Source: Nocardia kruczakiae NBRC 101016 (lineage in GTDB: Bacteria; Actinomycetota; Actinomycetes; Mycobacteriales; Mycobacteriaceae). From it: DNA of 64,000 nt. This document shows positions 56,802-64,000 of the stretch, one piece after another. The DNA lies in NCBI RefSeq assembly GCF_001612965.1, contig NZ_BDBL01000026.1, forward strand, positions 62,001-126,000. Direction: 5' to 3'. A program made the position numbers and the translations under genes. Position 1 is the stretch's first letter; each line of letters opens with the position of its first letter. The notes below the pieces were generated by a model that had not been told where the DNA came from, searched no databases, and saw nothing but the letters and a program-made list of their open reading frames with translations.

Positions 56802-58277
56802 TCAGGCGCGAGCCGAGGTGGTGGACTGGGTGGAATCGGTTTCGGGCGACCGCTCGGCCTCGAGCACCAGGGCTTCCGCCTGGGCGACGACACCGGATTC
56901 GGTACGCGCCGAACGCATTCCGGGCCGTCGTAGGAAGACCGACCAGACGACGATCGCGCAGACGACGTAGAAGCCGAGGAACACCCAGAAGGCGGTGGTC
57001 GCGGAGTTGGTGGAGGCGTAGGAGGAGCGCAGCACCAGGTTGATGGCCACACCTCCCAGGGCGCCGATCGCGCCGACGAAGCCGATCAGCGCGCCCGAGG
57101 TGTTGCGCGACCAGGCGGCCTGCTCCCCGGGGCTCACGGGCAGGCTCTTGGACTTCGCGTCGAACACCGACGGGATGATCTTGGTGACCGACCCGTTGCC
57201 GATTCCCGAGAGCACGAACAGGGCGATGAATCCGCAGACCAGGGCGACCATGGTCAGGCCCGAGGCCACGCCGCCGTTGTGGTCGGCGGCCACACTGGAC
57301 ACCGCGACCACGACCGCCGCGACCATCATTCCGGCGAACCCGGCCAGCGTGACGCGGCTGCCGCCGAAGCGGTCGGCCATCTTGCCGCCGTAGGGGCGGG
57401 CCAGCGAACCGAGCAGCGGGCCGATGAAGGCGATCTGCGCGGCGTGCAGACTCGCCTGGGCGGCCGAATCGCCACCGGCTTTGAAGCCGATCTGCAGAAT
57501 CTGGCCGAAGGCGAAGCTGAAGCCGATGAACGAGCCGAACGTACCGATGTAGAGGAAGGCGATCGCCCAGGACTGCGGAACCTTCAGCGACTCCAGCATG
57601 TAGGACAGATCGGCCTTCTGGTTGCGCAGATTGTCCATGTAGAGCGCGGCACCGAGACCGGCGACCGCGATGAACGCCAGGTAGACCAGGCAGACGACCG
57701 ACGCGTAGGAGTTGCCGAGCGTCGCGATCACCAGCAGGCCGATCAGCTGGATCACCGGGACGCCGATATTGCCGCCGCCGGCGTTCATACCCAGCGCCCA
57801 GCCCTTGAGCCGCTGCGGGTAGAAGGCGTTGATATTGGTCATCGAGGAGGCGAAGTTGCCGCCGCCCAGGCCGGCGAACGCCGCCACCACCATGAACGTG
57901 GTGTAGGAGGTGCCCGGCTGGTTGATGAAGTACAGCGTCAGCAGCGTCGGGATCAGCAGCATCAGGGCGCTGAAGATCGTCCAGTTGCGGCCGCCGAAGC
58001 GTGCGGTGGCGACGGTGTAGGGAATGCGCAGGATGCCGCCGACCAGGGTCGGCATGGCGACCAGGAAGAACTTTCCGGCGGCGTCGATGCCGAACTTGTC
58101 GGTCGGCATGAACAGCACCATCACCGACCAGATCGACCACACCGAGAATCCGACATGTTCGGCGACGACCGACCAGATCAGATTGCGACGGGCGATCTTC
58201 TTGCCGCCGGCCTCCCAGGCCGCGACATCCTCGGCATCCCATTGCTCGATGTCGTGGTTACGCGTCAGCGTGCTCAA
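56802..58277 (-). CDS. narK: NarK-type nitrate/nitrite transporter
   Basis: 491-residue MFS carrier with about 12 helices. Nitrate-porter signatures are present twice: AFAGLGGGNFASSMTNINAF and ALFVLSGIGNGSVTKIIPSVF. RIPYTVATARFGGRNW carries a substrate Arg. The first 40 residues before the first helix are polar (NHDIEQWDAEDVAAWEAGGKKIARRN). The start is set at the TTG at 58277 because AGGAGG stands 5 nt before it and other in-frame starts upstream have none. It leads the narK-nirB-nirD-nnaR-chelatase operon, and a GlnR-type site is found 128 bp upstream. Confidence 0.93.
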   Translation of the reverse strand: MSTLTRNHDIEQWDAEDVAAWEAGGKKIARRNLIWSVVAEHVGFSVWSIWSVMVLFMPTDKFGIDAAGKFFLVAMPTLVGGILRIPYTVATARFGGRNWTIFSALMLLIPTLLTLYFINQPGTSYTTFMVVAAFAGLGGGNFASSMTNINAFYPQRLKGWALGMNAGGGNIGVPVIQLIGLLVIATLGNSYASVVCLVYLAFIAVAGLGAALYMDNLRNQKADLSYMLESLKVPQSWAIAFLYIGTFGSFIGFSFAFGQILQIGFKAGGDSAAQASLHAAQIAFIGPLLGSLARPYGGKMADRFGGSRVTLAGFAGMMVAAVVVAVSSVAADHNGGVASGLTMVALVCGFIALFVLSGIGNGSVTKIIPSVFDAKSKSLPVSPGEQAAWSRNTSGALIGFVGAIGALGGVAINLVLRSSYASTNSATTAFWVFLGFYVVCAIVVWSVFLRRPGMRSARTESGVVAQAEALVLEAERSPETDSTQSTTSARA

Positions 58278-58404
58278 CAGGGCCTCCTGAAATCCGGTTG
58301 GCCCCAAGGTAGAAAACGGGTATTGCCGCGATGCTGCGCCACATGACGCACAAATCAACGGTTGCTCACGAATTCGGCGATTTCCCGGTGAGAACCGGGA
58401 CTTT

Positions 58405-58441
58405 GTTTCGCCCATATGACACAACGGTTTCCGTGCGTCAC
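58405..58441 (-). promoter_or_regulatory. GlnR-type binding site upstream of narK
   Basis: On the minus strand four boxes appear: GTGAC-n5-GAAAC-n6-GTCAT-n6-GAAAC. The actinobacterial GlnR consensus is gTnAC-n6-GaAAC repeated, so three boxes have the expected 11-bp phase and the first is shifted by one base. Another copy of TGACGCAC lies in opposite orientation at 58354-58361. The rest of the 318-bp gap (58278-58595) between narK and the CynX-like gene shows only the TTG ribosome site. Confidence 0.6.
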
Positions 58442-58595
58442 AAAGTGCCGACGCTCACACGCTGAGTCGGTGAGATCGATGGCGGCGAGTGGTGCGGGCC
58501 ACATTACGCGGCCGTCGGCTCACATCATGGTCACAAGCTCACCGCGGCGCAACCCGAGCGGTGAAATAGCCGAGAGGTCGCGCCGCGGACGCCGG

Positions 58596-59843
58596 TCAGT
58601 GCCAGGTGTCCTCGAGCATGCGTGGCTTGCACGCCTGCCAGCCGCCGGCCACCAGCACCAGGACGGCAACCGCCAGCAGGGCGAAGGGCGCGCCCCAGCC
58701 GCCGACCACGCTGTGCAACACACCGAACAGCAGGGGGCCGACGCAGGCGACGGTGTAGCCGACACCCTGCGTGAAGCCCGACAGCGCCGCCGAACCGGCC
58801 TGGGTGCGGGTGCGCAGATTGATCAGCGTGAGCGCCATCGGGAAGGTGCTCGGCCCCAGGCCCAGCAGCAGCACCCACAGCCACGGTGCGCTCATCGGGG
58901 CGATCAGCAGGCCGGCGAACGCCGCGAAAAACGCTATCGCGCAGCCGATCACGACGGGGAACGGATTGCGGATGCGGGCGGTGAACGACGGCGCGGTCAA
59001 CGCGGCCGCCAAGCCCATGAAGGAGAAGAAGGCGACCATCGTGCCGCCGAAGCTCGCGTCGGCGCCCGCGTCGGCGAAGAGTTTGGGCAGCCAGGTGAAC
59101 ATCGAGTAGGTGACCAGCGAGGTCATGCCGAACATGGCGGCCATCCCCCACGCCAGCGGCGACCGCCGGATATTGCCCGCGCGCGCGGGCTGTTCGCCGG
59201 GCACCTCGGCCACCGCGGTGGTGTCCGCGCGATCGTGACCACGCCGCCCCCGCAGCACACCCAGCCACGGCACCGCGGCCGCGAATCCGAGCAGCGCCCA
59301 CAGCCCGAGCGAGACCCGCCAGCCGGCCGCATCGGCGACCGGGACCGCGATCAGCGCCGGCACCACGGTGCCGATCTGCACCATCGTGATGTACACCGAG
59401 CTCAGCACCGCCAGGCGATCGGCGAAATACCGCTTGACCAGGGGCGGAATCACGACATTGCCGATGCCCATACCGGCCAGCGCCAGCGCGGACAGGCTCA
59501 GCAGCTCCCAGGTGTCGGGCACCAGCGCCCGGGTCAGCTGCCCGGCCCCGGCCATACACATGGCGACCAGTGCGGTGCGTTCCAGGCCCAGCCAGCGCAC
59601 GAAGATCGGGGTGATCAGTCCGGCCAGCGCGAACATGGCGGTCGGGATCATGCCGAAGACACCGACGATGGCGGTGGAATAGCCGATGTCGGCGCCGATC
59701 CGCTCGGCGAGCGGAGTGAAGGCGGTGACCGCCACGCGCAGCGTGAGCGCCGAGACGACGATCGCGACGAGGACGAGGATCCGGCCCTCGGCCAGACCGC
59801 GGCGCCGGATGTCGGTGGTCGACTGCAGATTGGTAACCGTCAC
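58596..59843 (-). CDS. CynX/NimT-type MFS transporter
   Basis: 415-residue, 12-helix transporter of the CynX group (cyanate/nitroimidazole-type permeases). Examples of helices are ILVLVAIVVSALTLRVAV, VGVFGMIPTAMFALAGLI and WLWVLLLGLGPSTFPMAL, with the CynX motif PSTFPMALTLINLRTRT. GTG 59843 is the preferred start because a TATGAT -10 box lies 6 nt upstream, which gives a leaderless mRNA. A TTG at 59882 would add 13 residues. It is divergent from a GntR gene, with a small palindrome between them. The substrate is unknown, and the nitrogen context makes cyanate or another small anion possible. Confidence 0.87.
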   Translation of the reverse strand: MTVTNLQSTTDIRRRGLAEGRILVLVAIVVSALTLRVAVTAFTPLAERIGADIGYSTAIVGVFGMIPTAMFALAGLITPIFVRWLGLERTALVAMCMAGAGQLTRALVPDTWELLSLSALALAGMGIGNVVIPPLVKRYFADRLAVLSSVYITMVQIGTVVPALIAVPVADAAGWRVSLGLWALLGFAAAVPWLGVLRGRRGHDRADTTAVAEVPGEQPARAGNIRRSPLAWGMAAMFGMTSLVTYSMFTWLPKLFADAGADASFGGTMVAFFSFMGLAAALTAPSFTARIRNPFPVVIGCAIAFFAAFAGLLIAPMSAPWLWVLLLGLGPSTFPMALTLINLRTRTQAGSAALSGFTQGVGYTVACVGPLLFGVLHSVVGGWGAPFALLAVAVLVLVAGGWQACKPRMLEDTWH

Positions 59844-59848
59844 CGCGA

Positions 59849-59863
59849 AATCATAGGATGATT
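59849..59863. promoter_or_regulatory. palindrome in the CynX/GntR divergent promoter
   Basis: AATCAT-AGG-ATGATT, a perfect 6-bp-arm inverted repeat overlapping the -10 box of the transporter gene and lying 40 bp before the GntR start. It is a candidate operator for the GntR protein. Confidence 0.5.
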
Positions 59864-59902
59864 GGATGAAAGCGGGCAACAAATGTGAGGAGGGGTACTC
59901 TA

Positions 59903-60577
59903 TTGGCCGTGCAACCAGTCCGGCGCACCAGCCTCATCGCTCAGGTCACCGAACAGCTGCGCGCTGAAATCCGTTCGGGGCGTTGGCCGATCGGCTCCCG
60001 CATACCGACCGAACCGGAACTCACCGAATTGACCGGCACCGGCCGCAACACCGTGCGCGAAGCGGTGCAGGCGCTCGTGCACGCCGGCATGCTCGAACGC
60101 CGGCAGGGTTCGGGCACCTACGTCATCGCCGCCTCCGATCTCGGCGGCACCCTCACCAAATACTTCGCCGACGCCGTCGAACGCGATGTGCTCGAACTGC
60201 GCCAGGCCCTCGATGTGCAGGCCGCCCGGCTGGCCGCGCTGCGCCGCGACGACAACGACGTGCAGACCCTGCTGCGCCTGCTCGACCGGCGCAGCCAGGT
60301 CTGGGATACCGACAGCACCGCCGCGGTCGACGCGGACGTGGCACTGCACCGCGCCATCGTCGCCGCCAGCCACAACACCGTCTACCTCGAGTTCTACGAT
60401 TCGCTGCTGCCCGTGATCGAGGACGTGATCCGTTCTCGCACAACCAAATACGGCAACCAGTATCACGACGAACACGCCGAGCTGGTCCATGCCGTGATCG
60501 ACGGCGACGCCGACCGGGCCGCGCGCGCCGCCAACTGCTTCCTCGGCTCGCTCATCGCCGAATACCCCGAACGGTGA
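59903..60577 (+). CDS. GntR-family regulator (FadR/FCD subgroup)
   Basis: 224-residue regulator. The winged helix includes TEQLRAEIRSGRWPIGSRIPTEPELTELTGTGRNTVREAVQALVHAGMLERRQGSGTYV. The FCD ligand domain follows, with metal-type His/Asp positions in DADVALHRAIVAASHN and HAELVHAVIDGD. TTG 59903 is chosen because GGAGGGG is 7 nt upstream. It is divergent from the CynX-type transporter, its likely target, and lies 189 bp before the second nitrate carrier. Confidence 0.9.
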   Translation: MAVQPVRRTSLIAQVTEQLRAEIRSGRWPIGSRIPTEPELTELTGTGRNTVREAVQALVHAGMLERRQGSGTYVIAASDLGGTLTKYFADAVERDVLELRQALDVQAARLAALRRDDNDVQTLLRLLDRRSQVWDTDSTAAVDADVALHRAIVAASHNTVYLEFYDSLLPVIEDVIRSRTTKYGNQYHDEHAELVHAVIDGDADRAARAANCFLGSLIAEYPER

Positions 60578-60766
60578 CGGTCTCCGCCGGCAGGTAAACG
60601 ATTCGTCACCGTCGTGCCGGAAGCGGGGTGAGCGAGTGTTGCTGCGAACGTCACGGAGCGTGAATCGGACGTAATTTCGCGTTCCTACCGTGGATACGAC
60701 CGCCGGACCCCGACCTCCGGGTCCCCGAGATGAGGGCGGTCGCATCCCTTCGAGAGGAACGCGCCG

Positions 60767-62233
60767 ATGACTACCACCGACGCCGCGATATCGGCCACCG
60801 CCGCTCCCGACTTCCACCACCAGGCCCGCGGCCGCTGGCTCGAGCACTGGGAGCCGGACAACGAAACCTTCTGGGAGAACGGCGGAAAGCGCACCGCCCG
60901 TAAGAATCTCGCGTTCTCGGTCTTCTCCGAAAACCTGGGATTCAGTATCTGGGTGCTGTGGGCCAGCGTGGTCACCGCCATGGGTTCGGCGGGCTTTCAT
61001 TATCTGAGCGGCCCGGACGCCGTGGCCAATTCGCTGCTGCTCACTTCCACACCCACCCTCGTAGGCGCCGCGCTGCGCGTGCCCTACACCTTCGCCATTC
61101 CGAAATTCGGCGGGCGCGCGTTCACCGTCTTCAGCGCGGGCATGTTGCTGCTGCCGACGCTGGGCCTGGCCTATTTCGTCAATCAGCCCAGCACGCCGTT
61201 CTGGGTGTTCATGCTGCTGGCCGCGCTCGCCGGCGTGGGTGGCGGCAATTTCTCCTCGTCGATGGCGAATATCAATTTCTTCTTTCCCGAGGGGAAGAAG
61301 GGTGCCGCGCTGGGAATCAACGCGGCGGGCGGCAATATGGGCGTCGCGCAGACTCAGCTGCTGGTGCCGCTGATCATCACTCTCGGCACCCATCTCATGG
61401 CCAAGGATCCGGCCGGTTACCGGTTCGGCATCACCCTCGCGGTGCTGGTGTGGATTCCGTTCATCCTCGTGGCCATGTTCGGCGCGCTGCGGTACATGGA
61501 TTCGATCACCGGCGCGAAATCCGACGGCAGTTCCTATCGGCTGGCGCTGACCAACCGGCACACCTGGATCATGGCGGTGCTCTACATCGGCACCTTCGGA
61601 TCGTTCATCGGCTTCTCCTTCGCCTTCCCCACCCTGCTCAAATCCACCTTCCCGGAGCTGGCGAAGATCGGCTGGATGTCCACGATCGGCAACCTCGCCT
61701 TCCTCGGCGCCTTCGTCGGATCGCTGAGCCGGCCCTTCGGCGGGTGGATCGCGGACCGATTCACCGGTGCCCGGATCACCGTCTACGTCTTCACCGGTAT
61801 GGCCGGCGCCACCGCGCTGATCGTGGCCGCGCTCTCGGTGAAGAACTTTCCGCTGTATCTGATCTCGTTCCTGCTGCTGTTCGTGCTGTCGGGTATCGGC
61901 AACGGTTCCACCTACCGGATGATCCCCTCGATCTTCGGGGCCGAGGCCAAGCGCCGCGCCGCCGAATACGGCCAGGACCCGGCCACCGCGCTGGCCGCGG
62001 CCAAACGGCAGGCGGGTGCGGCGATCGGTGTGGTCGGCGCAGTCGGTGCGGCCGGCGGGTGGGTGCTGCAGCAGGCGCTGCGGGAATCCAATATCCACTT
62101 CGGCGGGATGGCACCGGCCTTCTGGGCCTACGCCGTCGCCTTCCTGGTGATGGGCGGACTCACCTGGTGGTTCTATCTGCGCTCGTCGTTCGCCGTCGAG
62201 CGGGTGCCGTCACTGGCCCACGCGGGCGTCTGA
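60767..62233 (+). CDS. second NarK-type nitrate/nitrite transporter
   Basis: 488-residue MFS carrier with about 12 helices, a clear paralogue of the narK product. Signatures are AALAGVGGGNFSSSMANINFFFP and LFVLSGIGNGSTYRMIPSIF, and the substrate Arg is in RVPYTFAIPKFGGR. A polar 50-residue N-terminus (WLEHWEPDNETFWENGGKRTARKN) precedes helix 1, as in NarK2/NarU-type proteins. GAGAGGAA lies 6 nt before the ATG. It is transcribed alone, opposite the nir operon. One carrier may import nitrate for respiration and the other exchange nitrite, but sequence alone does not tell which. Confidence 0.92.
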   Translation: MTTTDAAISATAAPDFHHQARGRWLEHWEPDNETFWENGGKRTARKNLAFSVFSENLGFSIWVLWASVVTAMGSAGFHYLSGPDAVANSLLLTSTPTLVGAALRVPYTFAIPKFGGRAFTVFSAGMLLLPTLGLAYFVNQPSTPFWVFMLLAALAGVGGGNFSSSMANINFFFPEGKKGAALGINAAGGNMGVAQTQLLVPLIITLGTHLMAKDPAGYRFGITLAVLVWIPFILVAMFGALRYMDSITGAKSDGSSYRLALTNRHTWIMAVLYIGTFGSFIGFSFAFPTLLKSTFPELAKIGWMSTIGNLAFLGAFVGSLSRPFGGWIADRFTGARITVYVFTGMAGATALIVAALSVKNFPLYLISFLLLFVLSGIGNGSTYRMIPSIFGAEAKRRAAEYGQDPATALAAAKRQAGAAIGVVGAVGAAGGWVLQQALRESNIHFGGMAPAFWAYAVAFLVMGGLTWWFYLRSSFAVERVPSLAHAGV

Positions 62234-62287
62234 GGGCTGGACTCACGACATTGCGGGCTCGCCGGTCGATTCCGATCGGCGGGCCCG

Positions 62288-63139
62288 CTACAGCATCAAC
62301 CGGATCATGTCGGCGGTGTGCGCCAGGCCGGGAAACGCCTCCGGCGTCGACCGCGGATGCAGCGCGTGCACCGCGAGCCGGAACATGACCGCGCGCAACA
62401 ACATCTGCGGCCACTCCGGCAGATCCGACCACCGCTCGAGCAGGCCCGGATCCGCACCGCCCCAGGACAGCGCGTCGACCACGATCACCCCCGCCGCCCA
62501 GGACGCGGGCCGCCAGTACGGGGCGATGTCGGTCAGCCCCGGAGCCTGGCCGTTGGTGAACAACACCGTGCCGAACAGATCACCGTGCACGAGCTGCGAC
62601 GGTATCCGCACGGGTTTCCGCAGCGTCGCGAGCTGCGCCAGCATATCGATGCTGTGCCGGCCGTCCGGCGTGGTCACCGGCAGCATGCCGCCGGCTTTCA
62701 GGCTGCGCAGCGGGACCGTCTCCCAGGCGGCCCGGTCGGCGGCGACGAAGACATCGACATCGACCCACGGCGCGATCGGCTGCTGGGCCAGGAAACGCGG
62801 CCGCTCCAGCCGCGCGGTGGCGTAGTGCAGGCGCAACGACACCGACACCACCTCGTCGTGGCGCGGTTCCGGGGTGCCGTCCATATAGGTATCGGCACGC
62901 CAGCCGGACACCACGTAGCGACCGTCGGTGGCGCGCACCGGCCGTGCCAGCCGCACCCCGTCCACCTGCAGTGTCTCCCGCACCTTCGCCGACCACGCCG
63001 CCCGGGCGTGATCGGCCACCGGGCTGAGCACCACCTCGCCGCACCGCCACCCACCGTCCCAGTCGCCCAGCGCGACCGGGGCCACTTCGCGCAGCCCGAA
63101 AGTGGCCCGCACATGCTCCGGAGGTTCGACAGATGTCAC
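62288..63139 (-). CDS. TIGR02569-type actinobacterial protein (kinase-like fold)
   Basis: 283-residue protein of a family restricted to mycolate actinobacteria, homologue of the gene between Rv3204 and moeZ in M. tuberculosis (Rv3205c type). It has an aminoglycoside-phosphotransferase-like layout: VVLSPVADHARAAW-type beta strands, then SQLVHGDLFGTVLFTNGQAPGLTDIAPYWRPASW, where HGD matches the Brenner motif and D (TDI) the DFG-like position. A small-molecule kinase role is possible but unproven. The start is at ATG 63139. It follows moeZ on the same strand with a 74-bp gap. Confidence 0.85.
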   Translation of the reverse strand: MTSVEPPEHVRATFGLREVAPVALGDWDGGWRCGEVVLSPVADHARAAWSAKVRETLQVDGVRLARPVRATDGRYVVSGWRADTYMDGTPEPRHDEVVSVSLRLHYATARLERPRFLAQQPIAPWVDVDVFVAADRAAWETVPLRSLKAGGMLPVTTPDGRHSIDMLAQLATLRKPVRIPSQLVHGDLFGTVLFTNGQAPGLTDIAPYWRPASWAAGVIVVDALSWGGADPGLLERWSDLPEWPQMLLRAVMFRLAVHALHPRSTPEAFPGLAHTADMIRLML

Positions 63140-63213
63140 GGCCGTACCGTAACCCCGCCGACTTGTCCACTCGAGACAACGCGCCGGAGGTCAGGGCACC
63201 GAAACGACCACCA

Positions 63214-64000
63214 TCAGTAGACGGGCAGGCTCGGGTCTACCTGGTTGGCCCAGGCGACGATTCCGCCCTGGAGGTGGGTGGCGTCGGAGAATCCGGCGCG
63301 CTTCAAGGCCGCCAGTGCCTCCGCGGAGCGGATGCCGGTCTTGCAGTGCAGGACGATCGGGGTGTTCTGCGGGAGTTCGGCGAGAGCCTCGCCGGACAGG
63401 ATGCGGTCCTTGGGGATCAGGGTCGCGCCGTCGATGCGGACGATGTCCCATTCCACCGGTTCGCGGACATCGATGATGGCGACGTCCTTGCCCGCGTCGA
63501 GCATGTCCTTGAGCTCGCGAGCGGTCACCGTCGAACCGACCGCGGCGGCCTGGCCCTCCTCGGAGACCACGCCGCAGAACGCCTCGTAGTCGATGAGTTC
63601 GGTGATGGGCTGACGCTCCGGATCGCGCCGCAGCTTGATGGTGCGGTAGTTCATATCCAGTGCGTCGTAGACCATCAGCCGGCCGAGCAGGGTCTCCCCG
63701 ATACCGGTGATCAGCTTGATGGCCTCGGTGACCATGATCGAACCGATCGACGCGCACAGCACACCCAGCACACCGCCCTCGGCGCAGGACGGCACCATGC
63801 CCGGCGGCGGCGCCTCGGGGTACAGGTCGCGGTAGTTGATGCCACGCTTCTCACCGTTCGGACCGTCGGGGGCGTCCTCCCAGAACACCGACACCTGGCC
63901 CTCGAACCGGTAGATCGACCCCCACACATAGGGCTTACCGGCCAACACGGCGGCGTCGTTGACCAGGTAGCGGGTGGCGAAGTTGTCGGTGCCGTCGACG
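63214..64000 (-). CDS. moeZ: MoeZ (MoeB-rhodanese) sulfur-carrier adenylyltransferase/sulfurtransferase, C-terminal part
   Basis: The 5' end is outside the window, and about 262 codons are visible. The visible N-terminal part is the ThiF/MoeB adenylation domain (NYRDLYPEAPPPGMVPSCAEGGVLG, with the conserved Cys). The last 110 residues form a rhodanese domain with the active-site loop LHCKTGIRS. MoeZ activates sulfur-carrier proteins (MoaD, CysO and others) by adenylation and thiocarboxylation, supplying molybdopterin sulfur and cysteine synthesis. It is thus functionally linked to the MobA-MoeA/narGHJI genes. The order with the TIGR02569 gene is the same as in M. tuberculosis. Confidence 0.93.
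   Translation of the reverse strand, partial: VDGTDNFATRYLVNDAAVLAGKPYVWGSIYRFEGQVSVFWEDAPDGPNGEKRGINYRDLYPEAPPPGMVPSCAEGGVLGVLCASIGSIMVTEAIKLITGIGETLLGRLMVYDALDMNYRTIKLRRDPERQPITELIDYEAFCGVVSEEGQAAAVGSTVTARELKDMLDAGKDVAIIDVREPVEWDIVRIDGATLIPKDRILSGEALAELPQNTPIVLHCKTGIRSAEALAALKRAGFSDATHLQGGIVAWANQVDPSLPVY

Noticed and set aside
60650..60675. GlnR site upstream of the second NarK-type gene (GTCAC, TGAAT, GTAAT)
   Set aside because: Only the first box fits well, the third is out of phase and no fourth box exists, so it is too weak to annotate.
1..64000. CRISPR arrays, tRNA or rRNA genes, riboswitches
   Set aside because: No regularly spaced repeats, cloverleaf or ribosomal sequences were recognised, and no known riboswitch core was seen. 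A covariance-model scan would be needed to exclude small RNAs.

Overview
The window is about 64 kb of very GC-rich DNA from a mycolic-acid-containing actinomycete (order Mycobacteriales/Corynebacteriales). Nocardia or a close relative is my best guess, with the genus inferred and the order well supported. Evidence for the order is the gene content: an antigen-85-type esterase, a mycoredoxin, WhiB7 with its AT-hook, the AdnAB helicase-nuclease pair, UvrD2 with a tetracysteine motif and C-terminal domain, luciferase-like (F420-type) oxidoreductases, and many apparently leaderless promoters. No rRNA, tRNA, CRISPR array, transposase or phage gene was seen.

Layout. (1) 1-3,560: a minus-strand four-gene cassette of J-domain/pseudokinase, VWA protein, divergent adenylosuccinate-synthetase (PurA) paralogue and a Nudix regulator cut by the window edge. 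It is preceded by two near-identical 21-bp palindromes. This is the least explained system in the window. (2) 3,732-21,641: a block whose order matches the M. tuberculosis Rv3197-Rv3204 region: ABC1 kinase, whiB7 with a long leader containing an upstream ORF and a terminator/antiterminator, uvrD2, mrx1, nudC, K+ channel, adnB, adnA, a lipV-like hydrolase and an alkyltransferase-like protein. A MarR/EVE/SRPBCC operon, a DoxX-like gene and a 75-bp tandem repeat are added within it. (3) 21,697-62,233: about 40 kb of accessory metabolism. (4) 62,288-64,000: the conserved block resumes with homologues of the Rv3205c type and MoeZ (Rv3206c type), so region 3 looks like an insertion into, or a lineage-specific expansion of, a conserved locus.

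Region 3 centres on nitrogen oxides. A MobA-MoeA fusion supports molybdenum cofactor synthesis. NarGHJI is the membrane nitrate reductase. NarK and a second NarK-type carrier move nitrate/nitrite. NirBD reduces nitrite to ammonium. NnaR (uroporphyrinogen-III-synthase-like regulator) and a CbiX/SirB-type chelatase accompany NirBD and link it to siroheme supply. A good GlnR-type four-box site lies upstream of narK. No separate assimilatory nitrate reductase is present, so NarGHI may feed NirBD.

The rest of region 3 holds small regulator-plus-enzyme units: an ECF42-type sigma factor with a YCII/DGPF protein; a TetR gene divergent from an alcohol dehydrogenase/acyl-CoA ligase/amidohydrolase operon with a perfect 12-bp-arm operator; an XRE regulator divergent from an aldo/keto reductase; and a GntR gene divergent from a CynX-type transporter. 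Two promoters 12 kb apart (37.4 kb and 49.7 kb) share the same ECF-type signature and flanking sequence, suggesting a small ECF42 regulon. A MerR-type 19-bp-spacer promoter precedes an LLM-family gene although no MerR gene is present in the window.
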